A stretch of 6,359 nt of DNA, from the NCBI GenBank assembly GCA_964465665.1, contig CAYXKM010000280.1:1-6359 (forward strand). Direction: 5' to 3'. This document shows, piece by piece, positions 1 to 5,533 of the stretch (its first letter is position 1; each line of letters opens with the position of its first letter). The notes below the pieces were generated by a model. The model saw only the letters and a list, made by a program, of their open reading frames with translations, was not told the origin of the DNA and did not search any database. A program made the translations under genes and the position numbers. The DNA is from JAKEGN01 sp964465665. Its GTDB lineage: Bacteria > Pseudomonadota > Gammaproteobacteria > Steroidobacterales > Woeseiaceae.

Positions 1-1068
1 GCGATCGAACTGGACGACCGTTATGCCGAAGCACATGCCGGCCTGTGCGACACCTACCTTGCGTTGTATCGTCGCAGCCGCTCGACCGACTTTTTCGAGC
101 TTGCCGAGCGCGCCTGCCAACGCGGGCTTGCACTGGATAGCGGTGCCAACGATGTCTATGTCGCGCTCGGAAACCTGTACCGCTACTCCGGTCAGTACGA
201 CAAGGCCGTCGTCGATTTCAAGAAGGCACTCGCCATCAACGACAAGAATGTCGGCGCTTTCACCGGTCTCGCGGAAACCTATCGGGACCAGAACATCTTC
301 GATCAGGCCGAGCAGAACTTCCAGCGTGCCATAGATATCCAGCCCGGCTTTTGGCGCGGTCACCTGGAGATGGGCAACTTTCTATATTTTTCCGGCCGCA
401 TCAAGGATGCCACGGAAGCTTACAAGCGTGTCGTCGAATTGGCGCCCGATAATGCGACGGGTTATCTGAACCTCGGCTCGAGTTACTATCTTCTAGGCGA
501 TCTCGAGAACGCCGCATCGGCGTGGAGCAAATCGCTGGCGCTCGAGCCATCGGCCAGCGTGTACATGAACCTCGGTTCGAGCTACTTTTTTCTCGGGAGA
601 TTTGACGATGCTGCCGCCATGTACGGAAAGGCCAGCGAGCTCAGCCCTGACGATTATGAAGTCTGGGGGTACCTCGGGGATGCACTGAGTCAGGAAAGCG
701 GCAGTGATGAAAAAGCCAGACGCGCGTATCAAAAAGCAATCGAGCTGGGGGAAAGGATGCTTGCCATCAACGCATCGGACGCACTGACGATGGCCATACT
801 GTCACAGTATCACGCACACCTCGGCCATGTGGAACGGGCAATGGACCTGGTATCACAGGCACAGAAGCTTCAGCCACTGAACATGTATGTCCACTATTTT
901 TCTGCCGTAACGTTGGCAACCACCGGTACTCGGGACGCGGCACTGGACGCAATCGAGAAAGCCGTAGAACTCGGGTATCCGACCACACTCCTCGTAATGG
1001 ACGCGGGACTTTCAAACATCGCTGATGACGCACGATTCAGGCAACTCATGCCCGAATCAATCGAGTAA
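1..1068 (+). CDS. TPR-repeat protein, C-terminal part (5' end outside window)
   Basis: The frame is open from the first base and ends at TAA 1066-1068, giving 355 codons without the true start; a TTG at 64 is internal, since TPR-like sequence already precedes it. About eight or nine tetratricopeptide units follow one another, roughly at codons 1-45, 50-83, 84-117, 118-151, 152-183, 186-217, 218-254, 262-292 and 295-325, each with the usual small/aromatic helix pattern (for example ALGNLYRYSGQYDKA and NLGSSYYLLGDLENA). Two neighbouring units share 18 of 21 bases at 469-489 and 568-588, suggesting repeat duplication. The tail, with a D-A-R-F-x-x-L ending, is typical of large bacterial proteins that carry such TPRs behind a protein kinase, adenylate cyclase or winged-helix domain. 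Which N-terminal domain is present here cannot be seen. TPR arrays are protein-binding scaffolds; the partner is unknown. The small lipoprotein gene follows 39 bases downstream, so co-transcription is likely. Confidence 0.9.
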   Translation, partial: AIELDDRYAEAHAGLCDTYLALYRRSRSTDFFELAERACQRGLALDSGANDVYVALGNLYRYSGQYDKAVVDFKKALAINDKNVGAFTGLAETYRDQNIFDQAEQNFQRAIDIQPGFWRGHLEMGNFLYFSGRIKDATEAYKRVVELAPDNATGYLNLGSSYYLLGDLENAASAWSKSLALEPSASVYMNLGSSYFFLGRFDDAAAMYGKASELSPDDYEVWGYLGDALSQESGSDEKARRAYQKAIELGERMLAINASDALTMAILSQYHAHLGHVERAMDLVSQAQKLQPLNMYVHYFSAVTLATTGTRDAALDAIEKAVELGYPTTLLVMDAGLSNIADDARFRQLMPESIE

Positions 1069-1107
1069 TGCTTTCCGTCGGTCATCAACTATCAACAGGA
1101 GATCGCA

Positions 1108-1563
1108 ATGAACAAGAACAAACCGATTGCCGTTTCGCCTTCCGGATGCAAAGTCCTGGGGGTCGTTGCAGGCATCACTATGCTGTCCGCCTGCGCTCCG
1201 CAGGCGGACATGATCGGGAAGGGTGACCGAGGCGACCCGGTCTTACTCGCCATGACCTGGAAATCGGACGATGCGTGCACGATCGACACCATCACGCCCG
1301 ACGCCGATATCTGCCAGCACTCGCATGCCGAGTTCTGCATGCCGAGAAGCAAGTGGGTCGAGTGGCAAAGCAAGCCGGCAAAGAAATACAAGGTCTACTT
1401 TTCGCCCTTCAATACCGGTTCGTTTAATGCTGGCAGCAATGGCAAGGCCAAGGGAAAGATTGACGACAATGCGCCGTATGCACTCTACAAGTACACGATC
1501 GTCGCAGACGGTTGCGATCCCGACACCCAGGCCAATGATCCAGGCATTCGAGTCGATAATTAA
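1108..1563 (+). CDS. Small predicted lipoprotein of unknown function
   Basis: This 151-residue protein is not one I recognise by name. The start is supported by AGGAGA at 1097-1102, five bases before the ATG. The N-terminus is basic (MNKNK), followed by a hydrophobic segment at about residues 16-28 and a lipobox L26-S27-A28-C29, so signal peptidase II cleavage before Cys29 and lipid anchoring are predicted. Ala at the +2 position favours the outer membrane. The mature part has four further cysteines (C57, C69, C77, C136), which could form two disulfides in the periplasm. The C-terminal half (YKYTIVADGCDP, then DPGIRVDN) looks like the last strands of a small beta-sandwich; similar Y-K-Y-T...DP-x-I-x-V endings occur in uncharacterised proteobacterial exported proteins, recalled from memory and not searched. 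It follows the TPR gene by 39 bases without an obvious promoter of its own. Being a real gene is well supported; its function is unknown. Confidence 0.82.
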   Translation: MNKNKPIAVSPSGCKVLGVVAGITMLSACAPQADMIGKGDRGDPVLLAMTWKSDDACTIDTITPDADICQHSHAEFCMPRSKWVEWQSKPAKKYKVYFSPFNTGSFNAGSNGKAKGKIDDNAPYALYKYTIVADGCDPDTQANDPGIRVDN

Positions 1564-1574
1564 CGGGAATTGCG

Positions 1575-1597
1575 CCGCGGCGTCAGCGACGCCGCGG
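1575..1597. terminator. GC-rich perfect hairpin between convergent genes (possible terminator)
   Basis: CCGCGGCGTC at 1575-1584 and GACGCCGCGG at 1588-1597 form a perfect 10-bp stem with a 3-base loop. It lies 11 bases after the lipoprotein stop codon and 19 bases beyond the helicase stop on the other strand, the usual site of a shared terminator for convergent genes. Neither strand has a T-run after the stem, so it is not a canonical intrinsic terminator; it may stabilise 3' ends, cause pausing, or work with Rho. The structure is certain, the role is not. Confidence 0.5.
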
Positions 1598-1616
1598 ACA
1601 CTCGAAGGTATCGAAA

Positions 1617-2906
1617 CTACCCTGCGCGGCGTTGTCGCCCGTCGGAGCGCTGGCGCTGCCCGCCCTGCGAGCCGCGATGTTTCGGCGGACCGCTGCGACG
1701 TTTATTCTGCGCGCCGTTGCGATTTCCAGATGGGCGCTGGCCACGTCCCTGCGTGATCGGCTCGGCCTTGATTCGCGAATCGGGTTCATAGCCGGGAATC
1801 ATCTGCTTCTCGATCGGGGATTTCAGCATACGCTCGATATCGGCCAACAGGTGCTTTTCATCGACACAAACCAGCGAAACCGCCTGGCCTTCATGCCCCG
1901 CCCGCGCGGTACGTCCGATGCGGTGCACATAGTCTTCCGGTACGTGCGGCAATTCGTAGTTAACCACGTGCGGCAGGCGATCGATGTCGATGCCGCGTGC
2001 GGCGATATCGGTCGCAACCAGGACACGGGCCTTGCCGGCCTTGAAATCGGCCAGGGCGCGGGTTCGTTGGGCCTGCGACTTGTTGCCGTGAATCGCCGTT
2101 GCCGACAGGCCATCGTCACATAACTGTTCGGCCAGGCGGTTCGCACCGTGCTTGGTTCGCGTGAACACCAGAACCTGTTTCCAGTTTTCCGATCCGATGC
2201 GATGCGACAGCAATTCACGCTTGCGATTGCGATCGACCGGGTGCACGACCTGGGTCACTCGGTCCGCCAGCTGATTGCGCGCGGCGACTTCGATTTCGGT
2301 CGGCTTGTTCAACAGCCCTGCGGCGAGCTCACGAATCTCGTTGGAGAACGTCGCCGAGAACAGCAGGTTCTGCCGCTTGGCTGGCAACACTTTGAGTATC
2401 TTGCGAATGTCGCGGATGAATCCCATGTCCAGCATGCGATCCGCCTCATCCAGCACCAGGATCTCGATGCCTGACAGGTCTATCGTGCGCTGCTGAAGGT
2501 GGTCGAGCAGCCGGCCGGGCGTTGCAACGACGATATCCGAGCCTCTGCGCAATTTCTCAATCTGCGTGTTGATGCTGACACCGCCGACGATGACCGAGGT
2601 GCGAAATCGCAGATGACTGCCGTAGACACGTGCGCTTTCCGCCACCTGGGCGGCCAGTTCGCGTGTCGGAGTGAGGATCAGCGCGCGTACACTGCGGCGG
2701 TTGGTCGCGGACTTCTGCAGGTGCTGCAGCAGCGGCAGCATGAAGCCTGCCGTCTTTCCGGTACCGGTCTGCGCACCGGCCAGGATGTCACGTCCCGCCA
2801 GAATCAGGGGAATGACCTTGATCTGTATCGGGGTCGCCTCGCGGTAACCTTTTTCATCGACCGCGCGCAACAGTTCGGCCGAAAGGCCGAGTTCGTTAAA
2901 TAACAT
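1617..2906 (-). CDS. rhlE: ATP-dependent DEAD-box RNA helicase, RhlE type
   Basis: This 429-residue cytoplasmic enzyme unwinds short RNA duplexes with ATP; RhlE-group helicases are linked to ribosome assembly, RNA decay and cold adaptation. All family motifs are intact: Q motif GYREATPIQ (20-28), motif I AQTGTGKT (45-52), Ia PTRELA (80-85), GG (108-109), Ib TPGR (129-132), II DEAD (153-156), III SAT (184-186), IV LVFTRTK (246-252), V ATDIAARGID (298-307) and VI HRIGRTARAG (328-337). The N-terminus (FNELGLSAELLRAV) and GYEPD near 375 are typical of RhlE rather than SrmB, DbpA or CsdA. From about residue 388 the tail is disordered and rich in Arg, Gly, Gln and Ser, an RNA-binding extension; total length is close to the family's usual size (E. 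coli RhlE is about 450). The ATG has GGAG nine bases upstream (2916-2919). It converges on the lipoprotein gene, and appears to have its own promoter and a long leader. Confidence 0.96.
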   Translation of the reverse strand: MLFNELGLSAELLRAVDEKGYREATPIQIKVIPLILAGRDILAGAQTGTGKTAGFMLPLLQHLQKSATNRRSVRALILTPTRELAAQVAESARVYGSHLRFRTSVIVGGVSINTQIEKLRRGSDIVVATPGRLLDHLQQRTIDLSGIEILVLDEADRMLDMGFIRDIRKILKVLPAKRQNLLFSATFSNEIRELAAGLLNKPTEIEVAARNQLADRVTQVVHPVDRNRKRELLSHRIGSENWKQVLVFTRTKHGANRLAEQLCDDGLSATAIHGNKSQAQRTRALADFKAGKARVLVATDIAARGIDIDRLPHVVNYELPHVPEDYVHRIGRTARAGHEGQAVSLVCVDEKHLLADIERMLKSPIEKQMIPGYEPDSRIKAEPITQGRGQRPSGNRNGAQNKRRSGPPKHRGSQGGQRQRSDGRQRRAG

Positions 2907-3050
2907 TACTTTTTACTCCAGGGTCGCCTGACCATGTGCAGGGCTTGCGCCGTGCCAGGTTCGGTCCAGGCTGGGAATTCTTAATAGGACTCCAGAAGTC
3001 GCGTTGTGCGGGGCTGGAGTGATTGGCGCAGACCGAAGTGCACCAGGACG
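2907..3050 (-). promoter_or_regulatory. rhlE 5' leader with two alternative anti-Shine-Dalgarno pairings
   Basis: On the minus strand, one ACTCCAG (3014-3020) is followed by two copies of its exact complement CTGGAGT: one at 2989-2995 and one at 2915-2921, which contains the helicase's GGAG ribosome binding site. The first copy would form a 7-bp hairpin with an 18-base loop and leave the ribosome binding site free; pairing with the second would sequester it. This is the layout of a translational switch, but here it rests only on 7-base matches and has not been folded. The upper end of the leader is set by the candidate promoter and is approximate. Confidence 0.35.
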
Positions 3051-3056
3051 CGGCGG

Positions 3057-3065
3057 ACTATAGCA
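3057..3065 (-). promoter_or_regulatory. Candidate extended -10 promoter element for rhlE
   Basis: The minus strand reads TGC followed by TATAGT (hexamer at 3057-3062), a TGn-extended -10 box with five of six consensus bases. The best -35 at 17-base spacing is poor (CTTCCA, three of six), which is tolerated with an extended -10. Initiation would be near 3050, giving an untranslated leader of about 140 nt. It lies downstream of the AT-rich hairpin on the same strand, as expected if the helicase is uncoupled from the acylase unit. No other good promoter is evident between here and the helicase ATG; a TATTAA further down lacks a partner. Confidence 0.4.
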
Positions 3066-3111
3066 GCTCATTGCCGGATTGGAAGAGAAATGTTCAAAAA
3101 AACAGCAATTT

Positions 3112-3132
3112 AGCGAAAATACTTCGCTTTTT
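3112..3132. terminator. AT-rich hairpin with T-run, candidate terminator of the acylase unit
   Basis: AGCGAA (3112-3117) and TTCGCT (3123-3128) form a 6-bp stem with a 5-base loop. On the plus strand five T residues (3128-3132) overlap and follow the stem; on the minus strand a run of seven T (3102-3096) comes nine bases after it. The block is markedly more AT-rich than its surroundings. Its place between the oxygenase-acylase-permease remnant series and the helicase promoter suggests termination of minus-strand transcription, though the geometry is better on the plus strand, where no gene upstream needs it. The stem is short, so confidence is moderate to low. Confidence 0.4.
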
Positions 3133-3158
3133 GTGCAGACCGGCGAGGATTGGGACTG

Positions 3159-3315
3159 TTACTGGTAGCGAAACTGCCTCACCGCCAGCGCGGCGACCAG
3201 GATGCTGCCGAGGATCAGTGCCGCAAGCTGCGGCAGCGCGGATGCGGCAACCCGCTTCAAAACTGATGAGTTTGTGCAAAGCATCCATGGCCCAGCCGGT
3301 GGGCAGCAGGTATTG
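3159..3315 (-). pseudogene. 3' remnant of an ABC-2 type transporter permease, frameshifted
   Basis: Minus-strand translation directly after the acylase stop codon gives YLLPTGWAMDALHKLISF, a motif of the C-terminal region of ABC-2 family export permeases (P-x-GWAMDAL before the last membrane helix). About 20 codons in, around 3246-3255, the homologous reading moves to the neighbouring frame (one extra base or two missing), where it continues as ALPQLAALILGSILVAALA, a clear transmembrane helix, then VRQFRYQ and TAA at 3159-3161. The hydrophobic last helix followed by an R-x-F-R-Y tail is how these permeases usually end. Only about 50 of an expected 370 or so residues remain, and no upstream part exists because the acylase gene occupies that place. 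It is therefore a dead 3' scrap rather than a gene with a sequencing error. Its old position suggests that an ABC export locus once lay in or near this unit. Family assignment is from motif memory, not a search. Confidence 0.72.
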
Positions 3316-5505
3316 TCAGTTGCCCGGATGATAGCTGCGCGTCGCGCGCCGCTCTACATCCTCAGGGTAAAACGCCACGTCCTTGAACTCGCGGTTGACG
3401 TACGGTTGCGCCTGGTCGTCGAAATGCGGTGATTCCGGGTCGCTGTTCTGGCCACCGGCCAGCAGCGTCTTCGCCCGCAACTTGTCGCCGAACTCGACCA
3501 CGGCAACGAAGCTGTTTCCCGACGTGCCGTACAGTCGCTTGGTCCCCGGAAATCGCTTTGCACCGAAAGACGCGAGCGCTCCCCAGTTGCCGGACGCCAT
3601 GGCAACGGGCAACGAAGGCGCCGCATCGTCGAACGGTTGCTGGATATCGCCGTTCAGGCGCTGGAACCGGTTGACCTCGCCCCAGGGCGTATTCCATTGC
3701 CCGAAGTCCGCTTCGAGCATGGCAACCGTTTCCGCAAAAATGCGCAGGCGCTCCTGCGGCGGCGAACCGCTGCCGAAATAGTTGATCAGTTCCATGTCGG
3801 AGGCGCCCTGCAGGTTCTCCGGGATTGCCCCTTGCTCTTCGTAAGCCACGCCGTAGAAATGTGCGAGCGTCATGGGAACCGAATCCGCCGTTACGCGCAG
3901 ATCCCAATCGCGAAGCGCGGCAATGGCATCGGCAATCTGCGGCATGGGTTCCGAAGCCTCATCGTAAGCTTCGATGAGCCCCGGAATGAGCTGCTCGAAT
4001 CCCGGTAGGTACGGGTCATAAGCAAGATCGATCAGTTTTTCGAGCGTGAGGCCGGACCGGCCTGTCAGCACGCGCACGGCATGAATGCCGCGGAAGTTTT
4101 CCGGGTCCGGCGCCATGTAGTGCGGGTAATTCTCCCGCACCGGGCTGAATTCCGCGGCGGCGGTGAAAGGCGTCGAGTTGCAGTTCTGGATCCAGCCGTT
4201 TGACGGGTTCAGGATAGTGACGACCTCGTCCACGGTGTGCAGGCCCTGCCAGTCGGTAGCCGGATCGCTGCCGTCGACAGGCTGCGAAAAGTCGAACTTC
4301 GGATCGCGCTTTGGCACGAAATTGCCGTGGTAGTAGGCGATGTTGCCTTGCGAATCGGCATACACGGTATTGTTCGAGGAGTTGGTGCGAATGTTCATCA
4401 TGTCGCGGAATGCGGCATGCCCATCGAGTTTGGTGCGCGTAAACGACTGCTCCAGCGCATGCACCGGATCCCAGTTGATCCGCGTGACCACCCACTCGCC
4501 GTCGATTGCATGGGTAACCGGACCGTGATGCGTGTGATACATGGGAAAGGTGCGTTCGGAAATGCCGTCTCCATCCTTGTAGCGCAATGTGACCTGCGAA
4601 ACCCGCACGGAACGGATTTCCTCGCCGTAGCGGTACTTGAGCTGGCCCTGTTCCTCGAATACGTCCTCGACGAATTCGTCGATGAAATCGACCGATGTCG
4701 AGGTGTGCATCCAGCCGGTGTTCTCGTTGAATCCCTGGTAAACGAAGAACTGACCCCAGGTGACCGCGCCATAGGCATTCAGGCCTTCCTCGCTGACCAC
4801 GTGTATCTCGCCGCGAAAGAAGAACGAGGTGTGCGGGTTGATCAGCAACATGGCATTGCCGGATTCGGTGAGTTTCCCGGAAATGGCGAATCCGTTCGAT
4901 CCGCGCGGCTCGGAGTAGAAACGGGAAGCATTGCGTATGCTGCCGGCCGGTACATCGGCACCGTAGAACGCGCGTATGCCCTCGAGGGGAATCTGCTCGA
5001 TATCACCGCCAATCGAACCCTCGCTGAAGAACATCGGCATCCAGGGTTCGAACCGGGTCAGCAATCGAGGTTTCACTTCCGGATGCGTCAGCAAGTAGTA
5101 ATTCACGCCATCGGCGAAAGCATCGCACAGCGCCTGCAGCCATTCCGGGGCCGACTCGTAAGCGGCTTTGGCTTCGTCGACCGTCATGTACAGTCGTGCA
5201 CGAAGGTCGCTGTAAAGCGCTTCTTCGCCCTCCACTTCCGCGAGCCTTCCGGTCGCCCAGATGTAGTTTTGTTCGACGCGATGGAAGTCGTCTTCACTTT
5301 GTGCGTACAACATGCCGAAAACGGCATCGGCATCGGACTTCGCATAAATATGCGGCACGCCGAAGTCGTCGCGAATGATCGTGACATTCTGTGCGCGGGC
5401 CTCGAGCCTCGCATGCCCGGCGTCGCCGCTTTGGCTCTGGCAGGCAACCAATACCCATAACAGCAGGTACACCGCCGGCCGTACCGGCAACCGTTTCAAG
5501 AACAT
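3316..5505 (-). CDS. Penicillin/AHL acylase-family Ntn hydrolase, predicted lipoprotein
   Basis: This 729-residue precursor belongs to the penicillin amidase family, whose members cleave amide bonds of acylated small molecules (penicillin G, cephalosporins, acyl-homoserine lactones). They mature by autocatalytic cutting before a serine that becomes the N-terminal nucleophile. Here that is Ser203 in RGSNGF, giving an alpha part of about 180 residues with a spacer, and a 527-residue beta chain, close to PvdQ proportions. Counting Ser203 as beta-1, His225 falls at beta-23 and Val272 at beta-70, matching active-site positions in PvdQ and glutaryl acylase; Asn441/Asn443 in IQNCNSTP provides the expected oxyanion asparagine. 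The N-terminus (MFLKRLPVRP, hydrophobic 11-21, lipobox L19-V20-A21-C22) predicts a lipoprotein facing the periplasm; Gln at +2 favours the outer membrane. AGGGGG at 5511-5516 lies five bases before the ATG. It follows the Rieske gene by 28 bases, so they are likely co-transcribed. The substrate cannot be told from sequence. Confidence 0.92.
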   Translation of the reverse strand: MFLKRLPVRPAVYLLLWVLVACQSQSGDAGHARLEARAQNVTIIRDDFGVPHIYAKSDADAVFGMLYAQSEDDFHRVEQNYIWATGRLAEVEGEEALYSDLRARLYMTVDEAKAAYESAPEWLQALCDAFADGVNYYLLTHPEVKPRLLTRFEPWMPMFFSEGSIGGDIEQIPLEGIRAFYGADVPAGSIRNASRFYSEPRGSNGFAISGKLTESGNAMLLINPHTSFFFRGEIHVVSEEGLNAYGAVTWGQFFVYQGFNENTGWMHTSTSVDFIDEFVEDVFEEQGQLKYRYGEEIRSVRVSQVTLRYKDGDGISERTFPMYHTHHGPVTHAIDGEWVVTRINWDPVHALEQSFTRTKLDGHAAFRDMMNIRTNSSNNTVYADSQGNIAYYHGNFVPKRDPKFDFSQPVDGSDPATDWQGLHTVDEVVTILNPSNGWIQNCNSTPFTAAAEFSPVRENYPHYMAPDPENFRGIHAVRVLTGRSGLTLEKLIDLAYDPYLPGFEQLIPGLIEAYDEASEPMPQIADAIAALRDWDLRVTADSVPMTLAHFYGVAYEEQGAIPENLQGASDMELINYFGSGSPPQERLRIFAETVAMLEADFGQWNTPWGEVNRFQRLNGDIQQPFDDAAPSLPVAMASGNWGALASFGAKRFPGTKRLYGTSGNSFVAVVEFGDKLRAKTLLAGGQNSDPESPHFDDQAQPYVNREFKDVAFYPEDVERRATRSYHPGN

Positions 5506-5533
5506 GCTATCCCCCTGGTCGGTGCGGCGCGCT

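Noticed and set aside
64..1068. Treating the TTG at 64 as the real start of the TPR gene
   Set aside because: The same frame is open back to base 1 and already encodes TPR-like sequence (AIELDDRYAEAHAGL), and no ribosome binding site precedes the TTG.
1632..2123. A 163-codon plus-strand frame opposite the helicase
   Set aside because: It overlaps the most conserved helicase motifs (V and VI) in antisense and shows no protein-like features.
3090..3132. A seven-codon mini-frame (MFKKTAI) on the plus strand followed at once by a hairpin and five T residues, resembling a leader peptide with attenuator
   Set aside because: No plus-strand gene lies downstream to be controlled, and the start is preceded only by a purine-rich stretch, so this is most likely a chance result of the AT-rich block.
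3094..3288. A 64-codon minus-strand frame starting at the ATG in the GWAMDAL motif, as an independent small gene
   Set aside because: Its first part is the permease remnant, and after the frameshift the translation becomes low-complexity, Pro/Arg/Gly-rich sequence; it also lacks a ribosome binding site.
3023..3331. A plus-strand frame of 102 codons across the intergenic stretch
   Set aside because: It begins at TTG without a ribosome binding site, is low in recognisable pattern, and overlaps the better-supported minus-strand permease remnant.
4237..5460. A 407-codon open frame on the plus strand opposite the acylase gene
   Set aside because: It lies antisense to a protein with a complete acylase active site, its translation has no recognisable motif and an odd His/Val/Arg-rich composition, and long antisense frames are expected in GC-rich DNA.
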